From Mesobacillus harenae (GTDB lineage Bacteria > Bacillota > Bacilli > Bacillales > Cytobacillaceae): a stretch of 64,000 nt of DNA. The notes below the pieces were generated by a model, which saw only the letters and a program-made list of their open reading frames with translations, was not told where the DNA came from and searched no databases. The stretch's first letter is position 1. The number at the start of each line of letters is the position of its first letter. The stretch covers positions 1 through 64,000 of the forward strand of contig NZ_JABUNR010000012.1 of the NCBI RefSeq assembly GCF_013343715.1, read 5' to 3'. Below are positions 8,432-16,797 of this stretch, piece by piece. Made by a program: the position numbers and the translations under genes.

Positions 8432-9607
8432 ATGAAACATTTCCAACAATCAGAGCTATTAAATAGCCTGCCAAAACAATTTTTTGCCTCTCTTGTACAG
8501 AGAGTGAACCAGTATGTGGAGCAAGGCTATGATGTAATTAATCTTGGCCAGGGAAACCCTGACCAGCCAACCCCTGAGCATATTGTTGAAAAACTCAAAA
8601 GCGCTGCAGAAAACCCAATTAACCACAAATACTCTCCTTTCAGAGGCTTTAGCTATTTAAAAGAGGCGGCCGCAAGCTTTTATATGCGGGAATATGGGGT
8701 TTCATTAGACCCAGAGAAAGAAGTAGCGATACTTTTTGGCGGAAAGGCCGGTCTGGTTGAAATACCTCAGTGTCTCTTAAACCCGGGTGATACTGTGTTG
8801 GTTCCTGATCCCGGTTATCCGGATTACTGGTCTGGTGTTGAGCTGGCAAAAGCCAATATGGTTACTATGCCCTTAAGGGAGCAGAACGGTTTCTTGCCTA
8901 AGTACGAAGAGATCGCTGAGGAACATTTAAAGGCTGCCAAATTAATGTTTCTAAACTATCCAAATAACCCAACTGGAGCTACAGCCACAAACAGTTTTTT
9001 TGAGGAAACAGTTGCCCTCGCCACACAGAATGACATATGTGTTGTTCATGATTTTGCATACGGTGCGATTGGATTTGATGGTCAGAAACCTGTTAGTTTC
9101 CTTCAGACTGAAGGGGCTAAAGAAACGGGGATTGAAATTTATACATTATCCAAGACATATAACATGGCAGGATGGAGAGTAGGGTTCGCCGCAGGAAATG
9201 AAAGTGTAATTTCTGCGATCAATTTGCTTCAGGACCATCTTTACGTTAGCCTTTTCGGTGCAGTACAGGAGGCTGCCGCGGAAGCATTGACTGGCCCGCA
9301 AGATTGTGTAAAAGAGCTCAATGAATTGTATGAAGCCAGAAGGAATACTCTGATAAACGGTCTGCAGTCATTAGGATGGGAAGTTACAGCGCCTAAAGGA
9401 TCCTTTTTTGCCTGGCTTAAGGTTCCGGAAGGTTTCACTTCACAAACGTTCTCAGATTACTTGCTGGAAAAGGCTTATATTGCAGTTGCCCCCGGTGTCG
9501 GTTTCGGTACGTATGGGGAGGGTTATGTAAGAGTAGGCATGCTGACATCCGTAGAACGGTTAACCGAGGTGGTTTCAAGGATAAGAGAACTGAATATCTT
9601 TAAATGA
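8432..9607 (+). CDS. mtnE: Methionine-salvage aminotransferase (MtnE)
   Basis: The start at ATG 8432 has AGG seven bases before; a GTG at 8426 is less likely. The 391-residue fold-type I PLP enzyme contains NYPNNPTGA, the DFAYG segment, and the Schiff-base lysine (Lys241) in TLSKTYNMAGWRVG. MtnE converts 2-oxo-4-methylthiobutyrate to methionine using glutamine as preferred donor, the final step of methylthioadenosine recycling. It lies upstream of, and on the same strand as, the mtnWXBD operon, separated by that operon's own promoter and SAM riboswitch. The arrangement equals ykrV in B. subtilis. No terminator was seen between its stop and the next promoter. Confidence 0.9.
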   Translation: MKHFQQSELLNSLPKQFFASLVQRVNQYVEQGYDVINLGQGNPDQPTPEHIVEKLKSAAENPINHKYSPFRGFSYLKEAAASFYMREYGVSLDPEKEVAILFGGKAGLVEIPQCLLNPGDTVLVPDPGYPDYWSGVELAKANMVTMPLREQNGFLPKYEEIAEEHLKAAKLMFLNYPNNPTGATATNSFFEETVALATQNDICVVHDFAYGAIGFDGQKPVSFLQTEGAKETGIEIYTLSKTYNMAGWRVGFAAGNESVISAINLLQDHLYVSLFGAVQEAAAEALTGPQDCVKELNELYEARRNTLINGLQSLGWEVTAPKGSFFAWLKVPEGFTSQTFSDYLLEKAYIAVAPGVGFGTYGEGYVRVGMLTSVERLTEVVSRIRELNIFK

Positions 9608-9609
9608 TA

Positions 9610-9638
9610 TTGACAATTTAACTGAAAAGTGACATAAT
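9610..9638 (+). promoter_or_regulatory. SigA-type promoter of mtnWXBD
   Basis: TTGACA at 9610-9615 and CATAAT at 9633-9638 are separated by 17 bases. The expected start of transcription, about 9645, lies just before the SAM riboswitch. Confidence 0.8.
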
Positions 9639-9685
9639 CCTACTTATCTTATTTTTACAAATTTAATAACTTAAATAAATTGTTT

Positions 9686-9834
9686 TCTTATCAAGAGCAG
9701 GTGGAGGGACGAGCCCGATGAAACCCGGCAACCGACTTAATAGCTATATTAAGCACGGTGCTAATTCTTGCAGCGGGGCTGATAGATAAGAAGATGGTTG
9801 AAATATCAACCTCTTCTTACAGAAGAGGTTTTTT
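9686..9834 (+). ncRNA. SAM-I (S-box) riboswitch with intrinsic terminator
   Basis: Helix P1 is formed by CTTATC (9687-9692) and GATAAG (9785-9790). The conserved core is present: CAAGAGCAGGTGGAGGGAC with the kink-turn GA pairs, CCGATGAAACCCGGCAACC, and the GCACGGTGCTAATTC P3/J3-4 region. The expression platform is a terminator stem of AACCTCTTCT (9808-9817) and AGAAGAGGTT (9821-9830) followed by T residues. The segment AAGAAGATGGTTGA (from about 9788) can pair with TCAACCTCTTCTT as antiterminator. Known S-box logic: SAM binding stabilises P1, freeing the terminator and shutting off the mtn genes. Confidence 0.95.
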
Positions 9835-9855
9835 GTGTTAGAAAGGATTGGAACT

Positions 9856-11073
9856 ATGACTGAAATTATAGCAACCTATCAGGTTTACGATGCAAAAGGA
9901 AATTTGGAAAAAAAAGCGGAAGGCATCGCCCTTGGTTTAACTATTGGATCCTGGACAGATCTTCCGGAATTAGAGCAGGAACAGCTGCGTAAGCATAAAG
10001 GAAGAGTTGTATCAGTTGAACCGTTAACTTCAGAAACAAAAGAAATAAAGGGTCGGATAAAGGTAGCATATCCTACCGCAAATTTTTCTGCTGATCTTCC
10101 GGCTATTTTAATAACTGTATTTGGAAAACTGTCATTGGACGGAAAAGTAAAACTGCTTGATTTAGAATTTGGTGAAAATCTTAAGAAGTCATTTCCGGGA
10201 CCAAGATTCGGGATTGAAGGAATAAGAAAGAAAACAGGTGTGTACGAACGTCCTCTGCTGATGAGTATTTTTAAAGGGATAATCGGCAAAGATCAAGACT
10301 TCCTTTTGCAGCAGCTAAAAGAGCAGGCTTTAGGTGGCATCGACATTGTTAAAGACGATGAAATTTTGTTTGAAAATGAGTTAACTCCTTTTGAAAAACG
10401 AATTACCGGATCCAAGAAAGTTTTAGAGCAAGTTTTTGAAGAAACAGGACACCGTACGTTGTATTCTGTCAATCTAACTGGCCGGACTTCTAATCTAAAA
10501 GATAAAGCTAGAAAGGCGGCGGAACTTGGTGCTGATATGCTGCTCTTTAATGTGTTCGCTTATGGCCTTGATGTCTTGCAAGAGCTCCGTGAAGATAATG
10601 GAATTCAGCTTCCAATCATGGCACATCCAGCCGTAAGCGGAGCCTTTACCTCGTCACAACATTATGGAATTTCACATTCTCTAATGTTAGGGAAACTTCT
10701 AAGATATGCTGGCGCTGACTTATCGCTATTTCCTTCTCCGTACGGATCGGTGGCATTAGAAAGAGAGCAGACACTTTCAATATCTAATGCTTTGATTGCA
10801 GAAGATGATATTAAGCAGGCATTTCCTGTTCCTTCTGCCGGTATCCATCCAGGTCTTGTCCCTGTCCTGATGCGAGACTTTGGTATACAGTCCGTTATCA
10901 ATGCTGGAGGTGGAGTGCATGGTCACCCGGATGGTGCAAAAGGCGGAGGCAGAGCATTCAGACAGGCTATAGAAACGATAATGCAAGGAAAGTCTCTCGC
11001 AGAGGGCATGAAGGTACATAATGAGTTGCGTACCGCTATTAACCTATGGGGTTCGGTGGAGGTGAGCGGTTAA
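9856..11073 (+). CDS. mtnW: RuBisCO-like 2,3-diketo-5-methylthiopentyl-1-phosphate enolase
   Basis: The start at ATG 9856 follows GAAAGGA; an upstream GTG frame overlaps the terminator stem and is rejected. This 405-residue RuBisCO-like protein enolises diketomethylthiopentyl-phosphate, the step after MtnB. The large-subunit signature is kept as [10 protein letters not shown] with Lys166 at the carbamylated position, and the C-terminal phosphate-binding glycines appear as [13 protein letters not shown]. RuBisCO-like proteins lack the CO2-fixing loop residues, so this is not a carbon-fixing enzyme. It is the first gene after the S-box and abuts mtnX with no gap. Confidence 0.94.
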   Translation: MTEIIATYQVYDAKGNLEKKAEGIALGLTIGSWTDLPELEQEQLRKHKGRVVSVEPLTSETKEIKGRIKVAYPTANFSADLPAILITVFGKLSLDGKVKLLDLEFGENLKKSFPGPRFGIEGIRKKTGVYERPLLMSIFKGIIGKDQDFLLQQLKEQALGGIDIVKDDEILFENELTPFEKRITGSKKVLEQVFEETGHRTLYSVNLTGRTSNLKDKARKAAELGADMLLFNVFAYGLDVLQELREDNGIQLPIMAHPAVSGAFTSSQHYGISHSLMLGKLLRYAGADLSLFPSPYGSVALEREQTLSISNALIAEDDIKQAFPVPSAGIHPGLVPVLMRDFGIQSVINAGGGVHGHPDGAKGGGRAFRQAIETIMQGKSLAEGMKVHNELRTAINLWGSVEVSG

Positions 11074-11736
11074 ATGAAACAACCGATTATCTTCTGTGAT
11101 TTTGATGGAACAATAACAGAAAAAGATAATATTATTTCTCTCATGGAGCAATTTGCTCCTCCCGAATTTGAGGAGATAAAAGAGGATATTCTTTCCCAAA
11201 AGATTTCGATTAGAGAAGGGGTAGGCAAAATGTTTGCCCTCCTGCCAAGCAGTTTAAAAAAGGAAATCACTGATTACGCGATTAAAAATGCAAAAATCCG
11301 TCCCGGTTTTCAAGAGTTTGTCAGCTATACCCGGAATAGAGGCATCCCACTTTACATTGTAAGCGGAGGGATAGATTTCTTTATCCACCCTGTATTAGAG
11401 GAGTTCGGACCGTTTGCAGGACTCTATTGCAATGGCTCTGATTTTAGCGGGGAAAACATAGAGATTACTTGGCCAAACAGTTGCGACAGTCAATGCAAGA
11501 ATGACTGTGGCTGCTGTAAACCTTCGATTATGAGAAGAAATACAGATACTAATAGCTTTAAAATTGTTATTGGTGACTCCGTTACCGATTTGGAAGCTGC
11601 TAAGCAAGCTGATTTAGTCCTGGCAAGGGCTTATCTAAAAGAAAAATCGCAAGAATTAAATCTTCCATATCAACCTTTTGAAACTTTTTATGATGTTTTA
11701 TCAGTGTTTGAAAACATGGAAGAGGTGATGAAATGA
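11074..11736 (+). CDS. mtnX: 2-hydroxy-3-keto-5-methylthiopentenyl-1-phosphate phosphatase
   Basis: A 220-residue HAD-superfamily phosphatase. The nucleophile motif is FCDFDGTIT (Asp9 and Asp11), motif II is YIVSGG, and motif III/IV is [13 protein letters not shown]. The insertion rich in cysteine ([12 protein letters not shown]) in the cap region is typical of MtnX proteins and may bind metal. It removes phosphate from the enol product of MtnW to give the acireductone used by MtnD. The ATG directly follows the mtnW stop, with GGAGGTGAG upstream inside mtnW, and the 3' end overlaps mtnB by four bases (ATGA). Confidence 0.93.
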   Translation: MKQPIIFCDFDGTITEKDNIISLMEQFAPPEFEEIKEDILSQKISIREGVGKMFALLPSSLKKEITDYAIKNAKIRPGFQEFVSYTRNRGIPLYIVSGGIDFFIHPVLEEFGPFAGLYCNGSDFSGENIEITWPNSCDSQCKNDCGCCKPSIMRRNTDTNSFKIVIGDSVTDLEAAKQADLVLARAYLKEKSQELNLPYQPFETFYDVLSVFENMEEVMK

Positions 11737-12368
11737 GCAAACTTCAACAAAAATGGGAAGAACTTGCTGATGTAAAGGCAGAACTGGCTGAGCGAGACTG
11801 GTTTATGGGAACTAGCGGAAATCTCGCTATTAAAGTCAGCGACAATCCCATTCAGTTTCTAGTTACGGCGAGCGGAAAAGATAAACGTAAAAGAACAGAG
11901 GAAGATTTTTTGTTAGTTGATGAATTGGGCCGCCCTGTCGAGGACACTCATTTAAAACCATCTGCGGAGACGCTGTTGCATGTTGAAATTTACGGCAGAA
12001 CAGGAGCCGGCTGCAGCTTGCATGTGCATACGATCGATAATAATGTTATTTCAGAAATATATGGAGACAAAGGAGAGGTCAGATTTCAGGGGCAGGAGCT
12101 GATTAAGGCCTTTAACAAATGGGGAGAGGATGATATCCTCACAATTCCAATCATTCCAAACCATGCTCACATTCCTACCCTGGCAAAAGAGTTTGCCGAA
12201 CATGTTAGTGAGGGATCTGGCGCTGTTTTGATTCGTAATCATGGGATAACTGTCTGGGGGAAGGATGCCTTCGAAGCAAAAAAACTTCTAGAAGCATCAG
12301 AGTTTTTATTCAAGTATCAGCTTAGGCTGATTGAATGTAAAGGATCATTCGGTACAAAAGAAATTTAA
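11733..12368 (+). CDS. mtnB: Methylthioribulose-1-phosphate dehydratase
   Basis: A 211-residue class II aldolase-fold, zinc-dependent lyase that dehydrates methylthioribulose-1-phosphate to the diketo compound used by MtnW. The zinc site is visible as SLHVH (His97 and His99), with a third histidine in [11 protein letters not shown], and the catalytic Glu in the KPSAETLLH stretch upstream. The start overlaps the mtnX stop by four bases, so translation is coupled. Downstream, an inserted short mobile repeat separates it from mtnD. Confidence 0.93.
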   Translation: MSKLQQKWEELADVKAELAERDWFMGTSGNLAIKVSDNPIQFLVTASGKDKRKRTEEDFLLVDELGRPVEDTHLKPSAETLLHVEIYGRTGAGCSLHVHTIDNNVISEIYGDKGEVRFQGQELIKAFNKWGEDDILTIPIIPNHAHIPTLAKEFAEHVSEGSGAVLIRNHGITVWGKDAFEAKKLLEASEFLFKYQLRLIECKGSFGTKEI

Positions 12369-12373
12369 TAAAG

Positions 12374-12462
12374 GGCTGTGTAAAAGTCATTGGGGTAGTG
12401 GCTGCTGATTGTGGAATGCGACCGCAATGAGCGGAAATTAACACAAAAGGTTATACAGAGCC
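12374..12462. mobile_element. MITE-like repeat with imperfect terminal inverted repeats
   Basis: An 89-bp non-coding segment is bounded by GGCTGTGTAAAA on the left and, read from the other end, GGCTCTGTATAA on the right (10 of 12 bases agree). No open frame lies inside. Ends of the type GGCTGTGTAAAA are found on IS1182-like elements of Bacilli, and a decayed IS1182-type transposase is present at 44467-44704, so a non-autonomous derivative is plausible. A clear target duplication was not found. It lies within the mtn operon, between mtnB and mtnD. Confidence 0.6.
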
Positions 12463-12486
12463 TAATATAAAAAAGGAGAGGTTAAT

Positions 12487-13011
12487 ATGGCTTATATTGT
12501 ATTACAGCAAACACAAGATAAAATTGAAAATCAGGAAGAAGTTGCTTCATTTTTGAATAGCCAGGAAGTTATTTACGAAAAGTGGGATATCTCCAAACTT
12601 CCATCCCACTTGCAGGAGAAATTCTTGTTGTCTGATGAAGAAAAGCAAGAAATTTTAGAGGTGTTTGGTGAGGAAATCAAAGATATTTCTTCTCGCCGCG
12701 GCTATGAAGCACAGGATGTCATTTCTCTGTCAGAAACTACACCTAACCTTGACCAACTTTTAACAAACTTCAAACAAGAGCACCACCATACAGATGATGA
12801 GGTTCGTTTTATTGTGAGCGGACATGGAGTTTTTGTTATTCAAGGGAAAGACGGTGCGTTTTTTGAGGTATTCCTCGAGCCAGGTGATCTAATTTCTGTA
12901 CCTGAAAATATCCGTCACTATTTTACTCTTCAGGATGATCGGAAAGTGGTTGCTGTCCGGATTTTTGTTACAACCGAAGGATGGGTACCTATCTACGACA
13001 AACAAGCTTAA
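12487..13011 (+). CDS. mtnD: Acireductone dioxygenase
   Basis: A 174-residue cupin enzyme that cleaves acireductone with O2, giving the 2-oxo acid precursor of methionine and formate with iron, or an off-pathway product with nickel. Metal ligands are readable: His99 and His101 with Glu105 in HHHTDDEVRF, and His144 in NIRHYF. The ribosome binding site is AAAGGAG at about 12473-12479. The gene is 118 bases from mtnB, the gap being filled by the 12374-12462 repeat, so it probably remains in the operon. A clear terminator follows. Confidence 0.94.
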   Translation: MAYIVLQQTQDKIENQEEVASFLNSQEVIYEKWDISKLPSHLQEKFLLSDEEKQEILEVFGEEIKDISSRRGYEAQDVISLSETTPNLDQLLTNFKQEHHHTDDEVRFIVSGHGVFVIQGKDGAFFEVFLEPGDLISVPENIRHYFTLQDDRKVVAVRIFVTTEGWVPIYDKQA

Positions 13012-13060
13012 ATCAAAAAAAATTCGAGAAAAATACAAATTATAATAAATAGCAAAATAG

Positions 13061-13092
13061 GTCCAATGTCTTTTTGACATTGGACTTTTATA
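13061..13092 (+). terminator. Terminator of the mtn operon
   Basis: GTCCAATGTC (13061-13070) and GACATTGGAC (13076-13085) form a perfect 10-bp stem followed by TTTTAT. Confidence 0.85.
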
Positions 13093-13174
13093 CTTTTCCA
13101 AAATAATTTCCACGAAGCTAGCAGGCAGTATTTTACTGATTCTCTTAAAATAACAAACTTAAAGTTTCAAATCA

Positions 13175-13215
13175 TGTCGAATTATGACCAGCAAAACACG
13201 GCTAGCTCTGTCGAG
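13175..13215 (+). promoter_or_regulatory. Two Spo0A-box-like sites upstream of spo0E
   Basis: TGTCGAA at 13175-13181 matches the core of the Spo0A box (TGNCGAA), and TGTCGAG at 13209-13215 is a one-mismatch copy 34 bases away. They lie about 200 bases upstream of spo0E. A 7-base core occurs by chance often, so this is a weak prediction. The rest of 13093-13399 shows no gene I trust. Confidence 0.3.
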
Positions 13216-13409
13216 AAAAATTTTTTTCTGAATTTTTTGTCTTATATTGCGATACTATTTACAATCCTAAAAAAATTTGTAATAATTCATCAGTATCCTA
13301 TTTCCTTTAAGGTGCTAAAGGATAAAGGTGGAAATATACAAGCGGTTAATTTAGTGGTTAAACGAATTGATTTTAGACAATCACAGGAGCTAAATGATTT
13401 TAGGAGGAA

Positions 13410-13667
13410 ATGAAAGTGTCAGTGTCAGAACATGAAAGTACCCTGCTGGAAGAAATTCATCGAAAACGAGAGAAAATGGTGGAAGCAGCACGAATAACGG
13501 GCTTTACCAGTGAAGAAACAGTCAGTTGCAGCCAAGAGCTGGATGAACTGCTTAATGAATATCACCGCACGGCCAATAACTCCTATGATTTCCTAAGAGA
13601 AGAGAAAATTGTGTACAGGCATTTAACGATGATTATCACTCGACCGGAACTAAGTGCAGTATATTAA
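13410..13667 (+). CDS. spo0E: Spo0E-family aspartyl-phosphate phosphatase
   Basis: An 85-residue helical protein with the family signature SQELDELLNEYHR near residues 44-56, the SQxLD motif that contacts the response-regulator active site. Spo0E proteins dephosphorylate Spo0A~P and so hold back sporulation. AGGAGGAA at 13400-13407 supports ATG 13410. Its place after the mtn genes equals B. subtilis, where spo0E follows mtnD and ykvA; ykvA is absent here. The C-terminal extension after the SQELD helix is about 30 residues, as in true Spo0E rather than the shorter YisI or YnzD, so the name is plausible but not certain. Confidence 0.85.
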   Translation: MKVSVSEHESTLLEEIHRKREKMVEAARITGFTSEETVSCSQELDELLNEYHRTANNSYDFLREEKIVYRHLTMIITRPELSAVY

Positions 13668-13750
13668 AGTAGCTCTTTATTCACAACAAACACCCCATAA
13701 TAGGCAAGTTATGGGGCTTAAACGTAATGAGCCGTCATATTAAGACAAAA

Positions 13751-13778
13751 AACCACTGTCTTATTTTGGACAGTGGTT
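13751..13778 (-). terminator. Terminator of the ZIP transporter gene
   Basis: AACCACTGTC and GACAGTGGTT make a perfect 10-bp stem. On the minus strand it is followed by TTTTTTG. The spo0E side has only a weaker CCCCATAA/TTATGGGG hairpin at 13693-13716 without a T-run. Confidence 0.85.
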
Positions 13779-14511
13779 AGAATAACTCCAAGAGCATGAT
13801 CATGAACAACAGGCCAACAATAAAAGAATAAGTAGAGGTCCTTTCATTACCATCACCGTGGCTTTCAGGAATCAGCTCTTTATAGATAATAAACAGCATG
13901 GCTCCTGCTGCAAAAGCAAGTCCGTATGAGACAAGCCCTTCGACAAAAGAGGTTAAGTAATACCCAAACATGGCCGAAACAATTTCAATGGCTCCTGTTG
14001 CCGTTGCAATTAAAAAAGACTTAAATTTATTTATTTCCTGATTGAAAAGAAACAAAGCCACGAGAAAACCTTCTGGAGCATTTTGCAGACCGATGGCAAA
14101 AGCAATAAGATTGCCAGTATCAGCAGTATCCCCTGATGCATAGCTTACTCCAACTGCAAGGCCCTCTGGTATGTTATGAAGGGTAATCGCTGCGATAATA
14201 AGCATCGCTTTTTCATCAAATTTTATGTTTCTTTGTGAATGCTGCAGATCGATATGGGGAATGTTTTTTTCCAGAAGAGTTAATGTAGCTACCCCAAGAA
14301 ATACGCCTACTGCAAGCTGAAAAAACCCTCCAGTATTAAGAGCCTCAGGAATCAATCCCATCACTGATGCAGCCATCATAATACCAGCTGTAAAGGCAAG
14401 CAGTGTATCCCGCCAACGGTGGGTAACTGAATTTTTCATAAATAAGATAAGTAAAGCACCTAACCCGGTTGAAAGAGCCGAGAGGACACTTCCCGTTATA
14501 ACTTCGTTCAT
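13777..14511 (-). CDS. ZIP-family divalent metal transporter
   Basis: The start at 14511 (MNEVITGSVLSAL) has a GGGAG site; the frame runs 33 codons further upstream without a signal. The 244-residue product has about eight membrane helices. The metal-binding helices are clear: HNIPEGLAVGV in helix IV and QNAPEGFLVALF in helix V, which form the binuclear zinc site of ZIP proteins. A His-containing loop (HIDLQHSQRN) lies between helices III and IV. Likely uptake of zinc, iron or manganese; the specificity cannot be read. It is monocistronic. Confidence 0.9.
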   Translation of the reverse strand: MNEVITGSVLSALSTGLGALLILFMKNSVTHRWRDTLLAFTAGIMMAASVMGLIPEALNTGGFFQLAVGVFLGVATLTLLEKNIPHIDLQHSQRNIKFDEKAMLIIAAITLHNIPEGLAVGVSYASGDTADTGNLIAFAIGLQNAPEGFLVALFLFNQEINKFKSFLIATATGAIEIVSAMFGYYLTSFVEGLVSYGLAFAAGAMLFIIYKELIPESHGDGNERTSTYSFIVGLLFMIMLLELF

Positions 14512-14807
14512 AGTATGTCTCCCATCCCCTTTAGAATCCACTAAATTAACAAACCTTCTATAAATCTCACCAAAACCATTATTACTAAGCGAACTTGTGA
14601 TTTTTATCATTGTGTATATTCTAAAATTTTCTATATTTAAATTAATAATAAATATTTAGGCTTAATCCGTACGATTGCTGCAAAATTTCCTCACACTTAC
14701 TTCAGTGGATAAATTATAGAGGAATTCCATCTGATTGGTTAAATATACACTTGTTAATTCCTTTCATCAAGACAATGCTGCTGTGAAAATTTAAGAATTC
14801 TAAATTG

Positions 14808-14860
14808 GCTGTACTATGCATGTGGCACGATTCATATATCGTACTACACAGCATTTTTTT
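14808..14860 (+). terminator. Hairpin with T-run in the etfB leader (terminator or attenuator)
   Basis: GCTGT (14808-14812) pairs with ACAGC (14848-14852), with inner ACGAT/ATCGT pairing, and seven T residues follow (14854-14860). No gene ends just upstream on this strand, since the ZIP gene is divergent, so the structure is more likely a leader element of the etf-fix transcript than an ordinary gene-end terminator. This is inference from position. Confidence 0.5.
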
Positions 14861-14867
14861 ATATTTT

Positions 14868-14887
14868 TTAAACAAGCGCTTTCGACT
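14868..14887 (+). promoter_or_regulatory. cre-like palindrome upstream of etfB
   Basis: The centre AAGCGCTT (14874-14881) lies in the context TTAAACAAGCGCTTTCGA. CcpA sites follow TGAAAGCGCTTTCA-like consensus, and the reverse complement here begins TCGAAAGCGCTTG. Catabolite control of the operon is possible but only one half-site matches well. Confidence 0.35.
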
Positions 14888-14913
14888 TATTCCATTAGGG
14901 AGGGAAAATGCAC

Positions 14914-15747
14914 ATGCATATAGTTGTTTGTGTCAAGCAGGTGCCAGATACGAAAATTATTAAGATTAATCCAAAGACGAACACACTGGACCGGCGCAGC
15001 GCTCCAGCGATTTTAAATCCGTATGATGCCCATGCAGTTCAGGCCGCGGTGAAAATAAGAGAGGAGACCGGTGGTATGATCTCTGTTTTATCTATGGGTC
15101 CGCCTCAGGCAGTTGCGATCATAAAAAAAAGCATTGAAATTGGGGCTGACAGGGGCTATCTGATTTCTGACCGTGCTTTTGCAGGGGCGGATACTCTTGC
15201 TACCAGCTATGCACTGTCAAAAGCGCTCCAAAAAATAGCAAATGAAGAACCGATAGATCTTGTAATTTGTGGTAAGCATGCAATAGACGGTGACACTGGA
15301 CAAGTGGGGCCGGGGATCGCCAGAAGGCTGGATATACCTCCGATAACCAATGTAATTGAAGTGTCAGAGGTTAATAAAGCTGAGAAGACAGTCCTGATAA
15401 AGCGAAAACAGATTAGCGGGTATGAACTAATTCAAACACAGCTGCCCTGCCTTTTGACAGTAGAAAAAGAGATAAACAGTATTCTTTACTCACCACTTCC
15501 GAATATGTTAAGAGCTGCTAGGTATGAGCCGGTAATTTGGGCAGTAAGTGACTTAGGTGAAGTAGACAAAACCCAGCTTGGTTTAAAAGGATCTCCGACC
15601 ATTGTAGGGAAAATGTTTACTCCCCCAAAACTAGAAGGAGGAAAAAAGCTCGAAGGTTCATCAGATGAACAGGTCTCTCAGCTTATGGATATTTTAATGG
15701 AAAGAAAAGATTTGCTAAAGTTAAAAGAAACCAGTACAGCGAACTAA
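14914..15747 (+). CDS. fixA: Electron transfer flavoprotein beta subunit (EtfB/FixA)
   Basis: ATG 14914 is preferred to 14908 because AGGGAGGG at 14897-14904 sits nine bases before it. The 277-residue product begins HIVVCVKQVPDT and contains NPYDAHAVQAAV, CGKHAIDGDTGQVGPG and the IKRKQISGYE block of the EtfB fold. The beta subunit carries AMP or, in bifurcating ETFs, a second FAD. Gene order and the presence of fixC and fixX point to the FixABCX type, which passes electrons from NADH to a quinone and to ferredoxin or flavodoxin. It is followed by fixB after 21 bases. Confidence 0.9.
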   Translation: MHIVVCVKQVPDTKIIKINPKTNTLDRRSAPAILNPYDAHAVQAAVKIREETGGMISVLSMGPPQAVAIIKKSIEIGADRGYLISDRAFAGADTLATSYALSKALQKIANEEPIDLVICGKHAIDGDTGQVGPGIARRLDIPPITNVIEVSEVNKAEKTVLIKRKQISGYELIQTQLPCLLTVEKEINSILYSPLPNMLRAARYEPVIWAVSDLGEVDKTQLGLKGSPTIVGKMFTPPKLEGGKKLEGSSDEQVSQLMDILMERKDLLKLKETSTAN

Positions 15748-15768
15748 TAGGGAGAAGGGGGAGTGTAC

Positions 15769-16797
15769 ATGATGGAAGAATACAGAGGGGTTTGGGTATT
15801 TATTGAAGAAAATGATGGTGCAATTGAAGGAGTTTCACTTGAATTGCTCGGAGCAGGCAGAAAGCTGGCCGAAAAGCTAGAGGTACCGCTGTCAGGTATT
15901 CTGCTGGGCCATGAAGTTACGAAGCTGGCAAAAGAAGTTATTTCATATGGTGCAGATAAGGTATATGTGATTGATAACCCGGTTCTTAAGGACTACCGGA
16001 CTGAATCCTATATGAAAGGTGTGATTAAACTCGCAGAAACCTATAAGCCAGAAATCTTTCTTTATGGAGCTACCCCTAATGGAAAGGATTTAGCGAGTGC
16101 AGTTGCCACTGATTTAAGCACAGGTCTTACTGCTGACACAACGATGCTGGATGTGGATATTGATAAAAGACTATTAGAAGCTAGCCGCCCTGCTTTTGGA
16201 GGAAATATCATGGCGACTATTTTATGTAAAAAGCATCGGCCACAGATGGCTACCGTCAGGCCAAAGGTTATGAAGGCTCTTGAACCGGACAGCAATAGAC
16301 AGGGGAGTATTATTGAAGAAACTCTTAATTTGAAAGAAGAAGATATGCGTACAAAAGTGCTTAAAATTGTGAAGGAGTTAACAAAAAAGACCAATTTAGC
16401 CGAGGCGCATGTAATCGTTTGTGGAGGAAAAGGATTAGGGGATATTCACGGTTTTCAGCTTATTCATGAGTTTGCTGACACGATTGGGGCAAGTGTCGGA
16501 GGGACGAGAGATGTTGTTGAGGCCGGCTGGCTTCCTCATGAGTTTCAGGTCGGGCAGACTGGAGAAACCGTAACTCCAAAAATATATTTCGCAATTGGGA
16601 TTTCAGGAGCTATCCAGCATGTTGTTGGAATGAAGAATTCCGAGCTGATCATTGCCATTAATAAAGATCCAGGCGCCCCTATCTTTGAGGTGGCTACTTA
16701 CGGCATTGTTGGAGATGCTCTGGAAATTCTCCCAAAGCTCATTCAACAGTTTAAAGAAATGAAAACCGAAAAGGGCGGTGAAATTAGTTATGCCTGA
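15769..16797 (+). CDS. fixB: Electron transfer flavoprotein alpha subunit (EtfA/FixB)
   Basis: The ATG at 15769, next to another ATG at 15772, follows GGAGAAGGGGGAG; a GTG at 15763 is closer than usual to that site. The 342-residue product has the N-terminal adenine-nucleotide-like domain and the C-terminal FAD domain. The latter has GGTRDVVEAGW, PHEFQVGQTGETVTP, GISGAIQHVVGM and INKDPGAPIFEVATYGIVGD, the standard alpha-subunit FAD fingerprint. It overlaps fixC by 8 bases. It transfers electrons from EtfB's substrate site toward FixC/FixX at the membrane. Confidence 0.92.
   Translation: MMEEYRGVWVFIEENDGAIEGVSLELLGAGRKLAEKLEVPLSGILLGHEVTKLAKEVISYGADKVYVIDNPVLKDYRTESYMKGVIKLAETYKPEIFLYGATPNGKDLASAVATDLSTGLTADTTMLDVDIDKRLLEASRPAFGGNIMATILCKKHRPQMATVRPKVMKALEPDSNRQGSIIEETLNLKEEDMRTKVLKIVKELTKKTNLAEAHVIVCGGKGLGDIHGFQLIHEFADTIGASVGGTRDVVEAGWLPHEFQVGQTGETVTPKIYFAIGISGAIQHVVGMKNSELIIAINKDPGAPIFEVATYGIVGDALEILPKLIQQFKEMKTEKGGEISYA

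Larger units (their letters stand above)
14512..14913. other. Long leader region of the etf-fix operon
   Basis: About 400 bases hold no gene. The left part (14620-14800) is AT-rich and unremarkable. The right part contains the hairpin with T-run and the catabolite-response-like palindrome described in separate entries, both ahead of etfB. Confidence 0.5.

Noticed and set aside
13174..13413. 79-codon frame upstream of spo0E that overlaps its start as ATGA
   Set aside because: No ribosome binding site, AT-rich low-complexity composition, and it covers the likely spo0E promoter. The overlap alone is not enough.
14512..14913. A riboswitch of a known class in the etf leader
   Set aside because: No conserved core of any class I know could be matched; only a simple hairpin with T-run is seen.
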